A stretch of DNA of 64,000 nucleotides from Caenorhabditis remanei (Eukaryota; Nematoda; Chromadorea; Rhabditida; Rhabditidae). The stretch is from assembly GCF_010183535.1 (NCBI RefSeq), contig NC_071329.1, positions 2,976,001 to 3,040,000 of the forward strand, in the 5' to 3' direction. How positions within the stretch are numbered: the stretch's first letter is position 1; every line of letters begins with the position of its first letter. Positions 20,214-32,318 of this stretch are shown here, piece after piece. The translations under genes and the position numbers were made by a program. The notes below the pieces were generated by a model. It saw only the letters and a program-made list of their open reading frames with translations. It made no database searches and was not told the origin of the DNA.

Positions 20214-20707
20214 GTTTCCTTTTTCTTTTTTTTCTTTAGAAATTATTTTGTAGAATGGAGATTGACAGGTTGACACAAAATTTTAGAATATATTATAGCA
20301 AAAGAACGCGTCACAGGAAACTAAGTTTTGAGATGCAATGTTAAAAATTACGAATTTTCATAGTGTGCCACGGTGCCAGTAATAGTCATACAGGGTAATA
20401 TTTCGCAGTATATAGAGATCAAATCTAGCGCTTCACTTTCGTAGTTGACATCTTTTTAGTAAGATTCTTCACGAGATAGTTACAGTCGTTTTGACTGATT
20501 TACCTAAAAATCATTGAGCAACCGCGCTCTATCTCATTTTCAGAAAACCTGGTAGAAAATCTTGTTTGGACGAAATATGTGATAAATTTATTATTCCAAA
20601 TTAATAAACAACTAAAGTTTCTTATTATTGCACATACATACATTTCTAGAAAGAGATGACTAGACATTTGGCACATTATTTCAGATTATTATTACAATTT
20701 TCAACTT
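20214..20707. other. intergenic
   Basis: No gene. AATAAA signals on the minus strand near 20590 and 20610 could serve the Reeler/EGF gene that ends at 20708. Confidence 0.5.
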
Positions 20708-23700
20708 CTACAAATACTTAAACTCCTGCGTCCGCTTATAAATCTTTGTGAACTTATGAGTTCTTCCCTTAAACTCCCGAACCATATACTGCATAAGTCG
20801 TTTGTTTTTCAGCGTGAACCATCTCTTCGACCTCTCCGGACTCTTCTGGGTGCCCGGAGACGATTTGAAAAATTGGTAGGTCGGTGTCAGCATGAGCGTC
20901 GGGGCACCCTCTGTAGACGTCTTCTCATCTAGAATCTCCCCTTCCTCGATCATAATCAACCCGGTGTTGCTAACTGTTGTAAGGGCGCCTTTATCCGTGG
21001 ACTCGTCGTTTTCCTTGTACTGTTGGATAGTGAGGAAACCGTTGTATTGATGGGTGTTGGAAGGGTCGTCTTGGCTTGTCATGGTGGCTCTGGAATTTAA
21101 AAAAACTATAGGAAGGAGAGACGTGAGGAATCTGTTACTGAATTTCGTCTAGGATCAAGATGAACCAAGATACTAGCCATGTTGTAACTCGGTTCATTTT
21201 CGCGATACAACAGTTTTGAAAACAGCTTCAGAATCATCACGTCTTCAACTTTTCAAATATATCAAAATTATTTTTACTTAGTGTGCATAAAAAGTTGAAG
21301 TCGCGAGGATTCTGAATCCGTTTGAATTTTTTGAGATAGTGGGAAAATAAGCGAGTTACGAAATCTTTTGTAACTCGCGTCATTTTTACTCTAGAACAAT
21401 TTTGAAAACAGATTCAGAATCCTCATGACTTAAGCTTTTTAGACATATAAGCAGTTATCCAAAATTATATGATCTAGAAACCCGAACAGTTCGACACACT
21501 AAACCATGCGTATCTTGGTTCATTTTGGTCGTGGACAAATTTTGAAAAAATATTCAGAATTCTTATGACGTCAGCTTTTTAGAATTTAATTTCAACTTTT
21601 CTGTGATCAAAATGAACCAAGATAGGAGGTTTTAAAGTTTTGATCTACGCGAAGCGAATATACCGACTTAAAATTTGAAGCCGCGTATCTCAGTTCATAT
21701 CGATGCAATTTGAAGTTTGAAAGTAGATAGAAAATCCTGATGAATTCAGCTTTTTAGTGATATACAACACCAAGCTAAAAACGTTTTGACCGGTACTGTA
21801 TATGACTAAAAATATGAAATTCTGAGGATTCTTAATTTGTTCTCAAAATATGTCTAGAACCAAAATGAGCTGAAATGTTGTACAAGGACTCAAAATTGTG
21901 GCGACTAAGAATTTCAAAACGTTTTTATTTAAAGTAGTATGTTGCTGAAAAGCTGAAATTTTGAGGATTCTGAATCGGTTCTCAAAATTTGTCTAATACC
22001 GATAATAGCCGAAATTCAACGCCTCAAACTAGGCATAACTATACTTTTCAAAAAGCCCTGAACATGCTGAACACCCTCAACTCAAAATCCATTTCTCAAA
22101 CTCACGTATAATTAATATAAGGCGTGCCAAAGCTTAACGAGGGTGCCACCGAGAACGTGATCGTTTCATTGTAAACCATCCCATCCATATCTACCGGGTA
22201 GTCCGTCGTATGGTTGTTCCATCCCTTTATCTGCGACTTCCATTCTCCCAACAAAAATGCGAATGGCATAAGAATAGGTTGAAGTGGGAGATACGGTATC
22301 TCTGAAAATGAAACTATAAACTACAAAAAATCTAAAATAGTGTACCTGTCTCATTGTCCACTTTCACACATACGCCACACGAGGCCGCACAATTCAGATC
22401 AAAAAAATCCGTGGCATTTCTCATCTGCTCACATTGACCCTCCCGTTTCCATACCCTACAGGATCCATAGATGTCTTGGCAGGGTCCTAAAAAAAAGTTG
22501 TGGTCTTAGAATTAGAATTTTCTAGACCACTCAATATACTCACGTTCACAATTCCGTCCCATCCACCCGTCGGCACAGTCACAACGGTAGTCATTGAACA
22601 AATCTACGCATTTCGCCCCGTTTTGACACTTGTTCCAGCCGCATTCATTGATTTCTAAAAAATAGGGTTACTGTACCTAGACAAATTTTTTGGACGATAT
22701 AACTTACCACGTTCACATTTCCTGCCAGTGGTCCCTGGTAGACACTTGCACCCGATTTTTCCAAAAGTGTTCAGATAGCATTTCCCTTCGTTTTGACATT
22801 GATCAAGGGGGCATTCGACTGAAAAAAAGGGAAAAAGTTGAGGAGGGAGAGACGCAGAGAAGCTAGAGTGTCTCGTTGCCTGCGCGCTCTCACTCCCCAT
22901 TTCTCTCATTTGGCATTGCACAAACGCGTTTATCTCAAGAACCTGTTGCGCTATCAAAAAACTACAAACTACAAAAATGTAGAGCGTGAAATTCTACATA
23001 TTTTCTTAATTGAAAACTTTTTGATAGCATTAAAATCTAAAGAGTTATAAGCCTTCAAAAATTTGGATATACATGGAGAGCCTGAGAGACGCAGAGAAAC
23101 TAGAGTGTCTCGTTGTCCGCGCGCTCTCACTCCCCATTTCTCTCATTTGGCATTGCACAAACGCGTATATGAAATTTTACACATTTTTTTAGTTGGCAAC
23201 TTTCTGATAACACCAATAACTGCGTAGATATGAGGCTTTGAACATTATCATTGCAAGAGAGACGCAGAGAAGCTAGAGTGTCTTGATGTTTGCGTATCTT
23301 GGGTACTGGTTAATTATTAATTAAAACGTTGAAAAAACTCACTTTCACAAAGCTTCCCAACCGTCCCGTTCTGACATTTACACGAGTAGCCGACTGGTGA
23401 CAACTTATCGTTATAACACGTCGAATTGTTCTCACAATCATTTTCCACACATTTATCGATTTCTGTGCAGTTGGTGCCGGTGTACCCCTTGCTACACTGG
23501 CAGACTGGTTTCCCTTTTTGAAGACTGCACCGCCCATCGTTTCCACATGGATTGTCTTGACATTTTTCTGAAATAGGTGGCCTTGAATCCCAAAAAACTC
23601 GGCCACGCGACAAACCTTCCATCTCCAAGTCATTATTATCCACAAAATCGTGCTGAAGCCTTCTGAGATGTGCATGGGCGTTCAAAAATTTGAGATCATC

Positions 23701-25620
23701 CTCCTGGAGTACTGTATCGTTGAGTGGCGCGAACTTTTTGAACATTCTACCCATCATAAACGTGGATTCCGATGTCAGGAATTTGGAGGATTGCTGGAAT
23801 TTGAAAACTTGAAGAAAAAATTTTAAAAATTTGGCGCTCACCGAAATTTCTGGAGTCCTAGTGACTTGTAACTTCTCTCCCATCATCATACTCGCCGCGG
23901 TGACCTGGATTTTTTCAGTTTTTGACGCAGACGACGTTGCTGAGTCAAAAACGTCATCAGAATTCTCAGAGGTCTCCAGAATCCTTGGCGACGGTGTCAC
24001 CGACATTTTCCTCTTCAAAAACTCCTTTTGCTCCTCGAAAAGTGGGTGTTGAGACGGTAGAATTGGCTCCGACGTCACAACTTTTTCTGAGGTCTTCTGC
24101 TCGATGTCCTTTTCCAAATTATAGACAAAAATATTGGTGTTTTGCACGGAATACTTCTGATATGGTCCCTTGAGGAACGCGTGACGTGGACGCCATCGTT
24201 CCCAGTAGAGCACATTTTCGGTGGCGATTGTGGCGCTGGAAATAACAAGGAATTTGGAGGAAAAGACGTTTTTTTTTTTAAATTTTTGAGGCCTTGACAA
24301 ATTTTTTTTTACTCGGGGTCGAGGGCACGGCTCAAAATAGGCCTAGGTTTATTTTATTAGAATTTCTGAAATTTTCCATAAAAAATTATCATACTTTCGA
24401 TGAACTCGCAGCTTTTTATATAATTCTGAATAAAAACGCAAAAAATTTGAAATTTTGAATTTTGACGCCAAATTTTCAGGTCATGAAGAACATGTCTAGA
24501 AATTTACAGAATTCGATTTCCAGCAGGCCACGGCCTAGATAGGTAATAGTTTTTTGAAAATTGCTTAATTAATGCAGACTGACAAAGAATCTAAGAAAAT
24601 TCTAAAAAATATTTTTGAAATTTTTCTTCTTTTTTATTGTTTAAAAACGTGTTGTCACGAAAATTAGCGATTTTCACATAAAATATAAGCTATTTTCGTT
24701 TTCCCCTTACATACCGTTTTCCCCAACCAATTCCAAACAAAACAAAAAACCCAAAAAAGAACTGATGAGAGTGGGATTCGAACCCACGCCCCCGAAGGGA
24801 CTGGTGCCTTAAACCAGCGCCTTGGACCGCTCGGCCATCTCACCGCCGGGAAACAAGTCGACTGGAGGGCGTATATAAAAGCGGGGTGGGGAGTGAGTGC
24901 GCGCATAGAGCGGGTGAGAGATACCTACACAAATTGAACATTGCCAACGTCATGTGTCGCCAGCCACTTGGCCTCCGCCAAAAACTTTTTATCAACTGTG
25001 GTGTGGGTCAGGGAGTCGTTGGTGACTAGTCTCCCGCATTGGTGGAATATCAGACCTATAAGTTGTGCGTTAGTTGTTAATTTTTCTGAATTTTTTTTCA
25101 AAACATTTAAAATTACCCACCATGTGTCTCAAATTGGTCATCCTCTATAAACTTCCCGCCTCTCAATGATCCAATAATTGCTCCTGACGGTGTGCAGAGC
25201 CTTGGTTGCAACATAAGCCCTCGGAAGTGTACATACGCTTCTAGCTTGACTGAAAAAAGTGGGGGACTAGTTTTCGCAAATTTTTTTCTCGGCCAAGTCA
25301 TTTACCTGTATATATCTTCCCAACTTCATAACTTTCCACCCGTTTTCCAGAAGAATCAAAAACGGACAGGTCGAATGGCGGATCAGTGGTTTGAGGCTTC
25401 CCGTGTAGGTGGCGTGGAAGTCTCATAGAATCTCTGGAATCCCAAAAAATTAAATTTCAGAATGTTGACTAAAAACTCAAAATTTGCTAAAAGACACTTG
25501 CCTACTATAACAATGGAAGCCGGAGGTCTCATAGAGTCCCTTAAATATATGTTTGGCATCTAAATCACTGGATTTTACTAGGAGAGGAATTCCCAGTAGT
25601 AGTATTGATAGCAAGATCAT
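20708..25620 (-). CDS. secreted Reeler-EGF-ShKT-nitrobindin-like multidomain protein
   Basis: Twelve exons join in phase: 25502-25620, 25306-25433, 25121-25249, 24929-25055, 23842-24235, 23616-23793, 23343-23567, 22708-22818, 22544-22654, 22346-22486, 22106-22301, 20708-21089. The product is about 746 aa. The signal peptide is ILLSILLLGIPLLVKS. A Reeler domain covers residues 45-190 (PPFDLSVFDSSGKRV, FRGLMLQPR, VQFVATIATENVLYWE). A low-complexity linker follows. EGF modules lie at 360-505 (CQDNPCGNDGRC, CVENDCENNSTC, CPLDQCQNEGKC, CGWNKCQNGAKC). A ShKT domain at 509-550 has six cysteines (CQDIYGSC...CAASCGVC). A nitrobindin/THAP4-type barrel fills 555-746 (PFAFLLGEWKSQIKG, NYT, TVSNTGLIMIEEGE), with a possible heme-ligand His in GRTHKFTKIYKR. 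Intron 1 is GC-AG. Exon 6/7 could also read through in frame. An extracellular heme or ligand-binding role is inferred. Confidence 0.85.
21090..22105. repeat. GATTCTGAATC-type repeats in the 11th intron
   Basis: Repeated diverged units combine AATGAACCAAGATAC, TTTGAAAACAGATTCAGAAT, CCTCATGACT and AGCTTTTTAG in both orientations. The same unit recurs at 30680-31290 in the Sra intron and more weakly at 46560-46860. Confidence 0.65.
22840..23290. repeat. AGAGACGCAGAGAAGCTAGAGTGTCT repeat family (intronic)
   Basis: About two and a half diverged tandem units carry GAGACGCAGAGAAGCTAGAG, GCGCGCTCTCACTCCCCATT and CAAACGCGTTTATCTC. In the inverse orientation the family recurs at 29090-29590, 30170-30310 and 32940-33560. 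Confidence 0.7.
24763..24844 (-). tRNA. tRNA-Leu (anticodon AAG)
   Basis: The minus strand folds as a class II tRNA of 82 nt. The acceptor stem is GGTGAGA with TCTCATC, and the discriminator base is A. The D arm contains GGCCGAGCGGTC, the anticodon stem is CTGGT/ACCAG with loop TTAAGGC (anticodon AAG), and a variable arm is present (CCCTTCGGGG). The T arm is GTGGGTTCGAATCCCAC, which also serves as the internal B box. It lies inside an intron of the Reeler/EGF gene on the same strand. A TATATAAAAG sequence is about 27 bp upstream. The poly-T pol III terminator is interrupted (TTCTTTTTT downstream). Confidence 0.95.
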
Positions 25621-25789
25621 TTGTGGTGTCTGAAAATAATGGGAAGTGGATATGAGGGAGGAAATACGTAAGAAACTAGTAACATGAAGTCAAATAGGCG
25701 TGATAAAAGGGATATGGTGAAACAAGTGGAACATTATTAAAGGAACATGACGAGGAATAATGAAGAATTTAGGGAATTCGGATTGGTAA
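25621..25789. other. upstream region of the Reeler/EGF gene
   Basis: Promoter-side sequence for the minus-strand gene starting at 25620. A CTGAAA acceptor-like pyrimidine run immediately upstream (RC TTTTCAG) is compatible with trans-splicing. No clear TATA box. Confidence 0.4.
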
Positions 25790-26420
25790 ACTTTAAGATG
25801 CCGTCACAATTAACCGGCTTGTCAAATCTTTCCAAATTTTCGGTATGTTATAGAACAAGACTAGAACTACATTTTTGTAGTTGACCACTTTTTTGTACGG
25901 GCGGTCCCTAGTACGGTACAGGAGCTGCAAAGAGGAAAGGTACTGCTAGCGCGCGCTCTAGAACGCTTGTATCTCTGCAACCATTAGTGTTATTAAAAAA
26001 TTGTCAACTAACAAAATGTAGAAAACTTTAAGTTTGTTATTTTTGTAGTTGATAAGTTTTTGATAAAAATGATAGATAATGAGATAAGAGCGGATAAGGG
26101 ATCGATTTTAGATAGTTTTGGAATCGGTGAACTTTAAGATCCCATCACAATTAACCGGCTTGTCAGATCTTTTCAAATGTTTAGTATGTTATAGAACAAG
26201 ACTAGAACTACATTTTTGTAGTTGACCACTTTTTTGTACGGGCGGTCCCTAGTACGGTACAGGAGGTGCAAAGGGAAGGAGTATTGTTTGCGCGCGCTCG
26301 AGAACGCTTGTATCTCTGTAACCATTAGTGTTATTAAAAAACTGTCAACAGACAAAGTATTTTAAGTTTGTTAATTTCGTAGTTGATAAGTTTTTGATAA
26401 GATTGATATATTTTGAGATA
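25790..26420. repeat. tandem duplication of a 310-bp block
   Basis: Two direct copies share AATTAACCGGCTTGTCA, TTGTACGGGCGGTCCCTAGT and ACGCTTGTATCTCTG. Each contains TTTTTGTAGTTGACCACTTT, linking them to the fold-back family at 770 and 38650. No coding content. Confidence 0.75.
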
Positions 26421-28275
26421 GAAGCGGATAAGTGTTGCCTATAAAAAAGGAAATGCGCAATAAAACGAAAAACTGTTTTAAAAGCAAAAATCCTATCAAA
26501 AGTTTGTATTTCCAGTCTAAACATGGAAAGAACTCATTTCCAGAAGATTAGTATGATAATGGGTCGGTTTACAACACAGGTATGAAAAACGCGCCAATGG
26601 TGCGCCAGTCAGAAATGCGCCAGGCTTTCAGAAACCCGGAATTTTATCAGAAAACAAAGAAATAACATGGTTTTTATTACAAAAAAAGTAAAAACCGCGT
26701 CAAAGGGGCGCCAACCTAACAGGAACCGAAAAAACTGAGAAGACACTGAGCTTTAAGACAATAAAATAACAAAGTACAAAAAGCGTCACAGGTGCGCCAG
26801 CCGGATAGGAATCTAGAATCTTGAAAGTGATATAACAACGTTTCAAAAACGCGTCAAATGCGTGCCAGAAACACACCGAATCCAAATGAAACCTTGAAGT
26901 CTCCCAAAGAAATTTCAAATACACTTCCCCTGCTGTCAATTTCTCCAATCCATGAAAATGGCTATTAAAGACATCGAATAATGCAAAAAAAAAACGGAAG
27001 AGAGAAGGCATCGTTATCCAACAACCAGGTCGTCGTTCCTCCTTATGCTTCTTCTTTTTCTTTTCGGTCTCTTCTTTTTTCGGCGGTGGCGGGCAAAAAT
27101 GTCCGCCCGTTGTCCGATGATGAACACATTAAGACCAGTTCTCTAGACGCCACCCTCCTGCTGCTAACACTCTTCTCTCTTGTCTCGTGTTCCCTTATTA
27201 TCCATTCGAGACCCATCCATACACGTAATTATATAGGTATTGAGGGGAGTGATAAGAAGGTTTCCTTTAAGGGAAGACCTGTTTGGAAAAGGTTCTCGAG
27301 TGAGAGGAAGACTTGACCATGTTCGCTGTTTTATATAGGGGATTAGCTATTAGGTGATTAGAATGAAGATGGATAAGAAGGAGGAGGAGTAGGAGGAAGT
27401 GCGCTCTGTTGAGCAAAAAAACACGCTGTCGTGGAGAGATTTCAGTTCTTTAGGTGACTACTGTCCAAATGTTGAAAAATCGAGGAGGAGGATTGAAGCC
27501 ATATTTTTTAAATTGCAGATTTCGTTACTTTAGGAAATAAACACTTTCATGTGTATCTCAGCTGAAACGTGTCCGTTTTGCATAAACTGTTTTTTCAAAG
27601 GTATGTAGCTGAAATATCCAGTAAAACTGACATTGATTTTATGTTTATAGTTGTGAGCTGATTTATGCGATTATTGATTTTTCCTGATCTTGGTTTGAAA
27701 ATTCGGAAAACAACTTGTTATTTTTGACTATACCTTATGATTTTTTAAGTTAAAGATGTTGAGCATGATTCATAGAAACAAAATATAAATCTGCTCCTGC
27801 GCATCTTGATTATCGTTCTACAGCTCCAGAAGTCCAAAATATTGTTTTTCTTGGCTAAAACGTTATGACTCATCGTAAAAAGGTCTTGAAATTTTTTTTG
27901 AATTATTCATTTCAAAAACTTTGATTTCCAAATTTTACCCAAGTTTTCATGTTTTTTGATTATGAAACAGTAACAACACGCAATTTTAAAAAAACATGAA
28001 AAATTAGGTAAAAGTTGGAAACCAAAGTGTTTTGAGTTGAAAATTCAAAAGTAAAACAATATCAAAAACCAAAATGAGGCTCACAACCAGACAACCACAA
28101 TGAAGATATGTTTTATGGCTATTTAACGTTTAGGAACCGAGAGATTTTATATAGTTTTTTGAACATTCGATGTTGCAATACCTTACTAGTTTCTAAACGT
28201 CACGGTTTCTAAACTGTCTGCTTTTAAAAATCCAAAATTTTAGATTTTAAATCTTCCGATTTCTTTCTTGTCAAC
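26421..28275. other. gene-free interval
   Basis: No convincing gene. 26570-26880 holds ACGCGCCAG/GCGTCAAA pieces. An open frame at 26981-27316 (+) has a hydrophobic stretch but lacks splice or family support. 27480-28230 is AT-rich with no pattern I can name. A TATATAG sequence near 27333 is isolated. Confidence 0.45.
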
Positions 28276-28412
28276 TATTATCGAAATAAAAAAGTTCCGA
28301 CATTTTTTCCTCGTCGGTGTTTGCGGACTCAAGCCAAAATTATCAAATTTTGGCTTGAGTCCGCAAACACCGAGGGGGAAAAAATGTCGGAACTTTTTTG
28401 TTGCGACAATAT
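28276..28412. repeat. hairpin with ATTRTCGAAATAAAAAA end
   Basis: Near-perfect inverted repeat: ATCGAAATAAAAAAGTTCCG with CGGAACTTTTTTGTTGCGAC, and inner arms CGGTGTTTGCGGACTCAAGC and its inverse. It is related to the hairpin at 57134-57245, which shares the ends and GGTGTTTGCGGACT but differs in the loop. Confidence 0.85.
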
Positions 28413-29089
28413 ATAACATTCCTAAAGGAAAACTTAAGTTAACCAATGTCAAAATGCGAATTTCGTAAAAATCCAAGGAAAAATCATCTCATCGAATACT
28501 GATGATAATGAAGAAATTTCTCGAAGGATCTAATGTTTCGAAACCAGGAATTTCGTAAGGCGGATCCATTTTTTATGTTGGTTTTTTAAAATAATCGGGC
28601 TATCCGATTTCTTGATTTCTGATGATGACACGAATGATATGATAACGAGATTGTGAGGGAAGTGGAACATGACTAATGTATCAGAAAAAAAGAAAGTCCA
28701 GGGACATCCGGACTAACAGATATACAGACAGACATCCGGAACACCTCTAGAATAATTGTATACGAGATACTTACGTAACGCCAACGGCGTAAACAGCCGT
28801 TGCTAATAACTTTCGGAACGGAGAAGGATGTCAACCGGTTATATGATTACTGTATACTGGAGAAGGTGAAAGTGAGATTGTTTTTTGTCATTCTGGAAAT
28901 GAAATGGGATAATTTGTGAATAGTGAAGGTGGCAGATGGCAGGGGAGTAGTAGTTGAGGGGGCGTGGTCAAATTTTTGGTATTGGATAATTATGGTTTCC
29001 AAGTGTCTCGGTTTTTAAATGTCAAGTTTTGAACAGTACCGGAGATGATATTGCTGAACTAAAAATTTAATTTTGAGGCTCCGCCCACA
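28413..29089. other. gene-free interval
   Basis: Nothing coding is seen. One short cluster of GACATCCGGAC motifs at 28690-28750. Confidence 0.45.
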
Positions 29090-29590
29090 AAACACAACGG
29101 AAATGACCATAGCGCAACAGGGTTTTGAGATATACGCGTTTAATGGATGAAAGTAATGGGCGCGCCTAGGGGAGAGCGCAGACAGCTAGACACTCTAGCT
29201 TTTCTGCGTCTCTCCGTCTTCCGGAATCTTTAACGGCTCGCAGCTCCTCAGCTATCAGAGCTATCAAAAACTACCAACAAAGAAAATATGCAGAATTTTA
29301 CGCTCTATAGTTTTGTAGTTTATAGTTTTCTGATAGCACAACAGGCTTTTGAGATATACACGTTTAAAGGATGGAAGTAATGGGCGCGCCTAGAGGAGAG
29401 CGCAGACAACGAGAGACTCTCGCTTCTCTGCGTCTCTCTGGTCTCCCGGAATCTTTAACGGTGCATAGCTCATCAGCCATCAGTGCTATCCAGAAACTAT
29501 CTACTAAGAAAATGTGTAAAATTTTACGCTCCAAATTTTTATAGTTTGTAGTTTTTTATAGCGCCACGGGCTTTTGAGATAATTGTTAAC
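29090..29590. repeat. two tandem units of the TCTCTGCGTCTCTC repeat
   Basis: Two direct units of roughly 250 bp each contain GGGCGCGCCTAGRGGAGAGC, CTTCTCTGCGTCTCTC, CTCAGCTATCAG and TTTTGTAGTTTATAG-like parts. They are the inverse of 22840-23290. Confidence 0.75.
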
Positions 29591-29738
29591 GCGTCTAGAG
29601 ATCCGGATGTCTTTTAACGTAAAATTTGTGTTATATTTCTCATTTTTATTCGCCCTTCCCCGTGACCTTACCCCATTACCCTCTTATTCCATCCCCAGTA
29701 CCTTTTCCCTTCCAAAAAATCCATTCCTCTATCACAAA

Positions 29739-30389
29739 ATGCATCTATCCTCTATCCTCCTACTCGTCCTTCCACTGGCCACCTTGGCGAATCCAGACGG
29801 CAACCTGGAAGCCACTCGTTTGATGATTCTCCTAAAAGACTCTATTGATCTACAACAAATCGATGCGTTATCCGGCTTCACCGACCCCAATTTTAGCTGG
29901 AACTCTTGTAAGGCGGTCTTGGATTACGGTAGGTGACTAGAGATTACTGTAGCGGCGTTATGAAGTGTGTGTGTGTTCCAGGAAAATACGTGGCAATGCT
30001 GAAACTTTTGTCGCATCGAGAACCGGGGGACATCCCGGCAATATCTACCGACTGGACCGTCGGCAATGCTCACTTCATACACGAAACCCTCTATTTTGAT
30101 GTCCAGAATAAGAATCGAAGGATTCCGGACTGGTTTTTTGAGGCTAAGAAGGTAAGCGCCCAGGGGAAAGAGCACAGACAACCGGAAAATTTGACTGATC
30201 ATAGCTCCTCAGCTATCAGTGCTATCAGAAAACTATAAACTATGAAAATATGCAGAATTTTAGGCTCTTCACTTTTGTAGTTTGTAGTTTTTTGATAGCA
30301 CAAAGCATCTCTTTCAGCACGGCAAGAACAAGGTGTACGTCTTAACAAGAGGAAAATTGAGCAAGTGTGGAAGGCTTGAGGAAGTGTGA
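29739..30389 (+). CDS. small secreted orphan protein
   Basis: Exons 29739-29928, 29982-30151 and 30318-30389 join in phase (donors GTAGGT and GTAAGC; acceptors TTCCAG and TTTCAG). The product is about 143 aa with a clear signal peptide (SSILLLVLPLATLA). The mature part has few cysteines (WNSCKAV, LSKCGRL) and a charged C-terminus (HGKNKVYVLTRGKL). I recognise no domain. The second intron carries a copy of the interspersed repeat found at 29090. It ends 79 bp from the convergent Sra-type receptor. The start was chosen because the signal peptide follows it directly; the longer frame upstream is repeat-derived. Confidence 0.7.
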
Positions 30390-30468
30390 GACCATAAAAG
30401 TAATAAAAATGTTCATATTTTTTTTGTTACAAGAATTCCAAATATATACAGATAGATATATTTACTGT

Positions 30469-32260
30469 CTATCCCCACAACGCTTTCAACTCGTCCATCC
30501 GATGATTCTGACAGTCCTTGTGACTGGTGATGTGATGAATAGTGCGTTGACGACGACGTCTGACGTACCGGATGCAAAAGATGATAAGGAGGGGAAGGGT
30601 GACGGTGGCGTAGGAGAGGGCCTGGAAAAAATGAATGGGTGAAGAGGTGGGGACGTGGGGGGATTTTGAATCTGAATCAGTTTTCAGATTTTGTAAGCGA
30701 TCGGAATGAACAGAGATACGTGGCTTGTTGTAACTCGCGTCATTTTTACACTAGAACAATTTTTTCAAAATCCTCATGGCTTTAGCTTTCCAGTCTTATT
30801 AAATGTGTCTTTACTTACAATTAGTGTCCATAGAAAACTGATGTCACGAGGATTCTGAATCCGTTTGAATTTTTTTAAAAGTGAGAAAATAAGCGAGACC
30901 CTTTGAATCTAACGTTATTTTTACATTTGATCAACTTTGTAAACGAATTCAGAATTGTCCTGATTTCTGTTCGTTTGTCACCTACAGTACCCGTTGAAAA
31001 ATTTAATATAATTGTTGTATATGACTGGAAAGCTGAGGTCATGAGAATTCTGAATCTGTTTTCAAACTTAAAATTGTATCGATATAAACGAAGATACGCG
31101 GCTTGGAAGTTTAAGCCGGTATATTCGTGACGCGACCGCACCGCGTAGGTCAAAACTTTAGAGTCTCCTATCGTGGCTTATTTTGGTGTCAGAAATGTTT
31201 TGAAAACATATTCAGAATTTTCAGAATTTCAGCTTTTTAGCAACATGCAATTTTTCGGTCAAAGCTTGTGATTTTTACCAGAATCTGCAATTCAAAAAAA
31301 TATGACTGTATCCTCATATAAGCATTTTTTTTTACTTTGAAAGAAACTCACATAAACCCAAATGATCAAATTATTGTACAAATACACTGGAATCGCGTCT
31401 CGTGCCTGCCGGAACATCCAACTGCCGCCCGCATAAATCCCAAGTGCACTAATCTGTGCGATGACCAACACCGATATCGATTTGGACGTCATCATCGCCT
31501 CGCTTCTCTGATATTGGAATTGGACGTCGTAACGGGTCCTGTACGATGATGGAGTGTTGTATTCGATTAGGTATTGGTCAAGAAAAGCGGTAGAAGAAGA
31601 AGTGTCATCAGCCAGATAGTTCAGCCTATAGTACGGTTGTTAAGCAAAAAAAAATTGGGGTTGGTATAAAGGACCAAAGATAGGTAATCGAGAAAAAGGT
31701 TAGTATGAAAAGAAAATATTATTGATAGCTTGATAGACACAGGGTTAAATGCGATAGAGCGAAAATTCTGCTTCAGCTTCCGGTATTACGGTAGCGTGAC
31801 CATGGTCGAACTTTTCCACCTCGGCCAGTGATACCCCGTGATACCCAAAACTGGTGAATAGACAGATAGATAGATAAATAGTGAGGGTGCCTGTCGGTGT
31901 GTCTGTATGTCCGGATGTCCTGTTTTCCAGATGTCCAGATGTTCCGTCTATCTATCCGGGGGTCTGGATGTCGAATGTCAAAAATATCACATATGTAACA
32001 TTTAGACCTGTCCAGATGTTCAAAATGCCAAAAATCCGATTTCTAGATTTCCGGATAATCAAATACCTGTGTTCAGAATTGTCTCTAGATGTCTGTCTGT
32101 CGGTGTGTCTGTGTGTCCGGATGTCTGACCTACTGAATTGTCTGAATGTAGGATCATTAGGTGATAAGCGACGCCGCCGATTTTTACCAAAAGTTCACGA
32201 ATTTCGGAATCTGTGTGTCCAGATGTCCAGGACCTCAAGCATCAGACTTTTAGAATTATC

Positions 32261-32318
<58 letters not shown>

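Noticed and set aside
26700..27316. Two opposing open frames of 103 and 111 aa
   Set aside because: One overlaps ACGCGTCAAA-type repeats; neither has splice sites, a signal peptide at the start or a recognisable domain.
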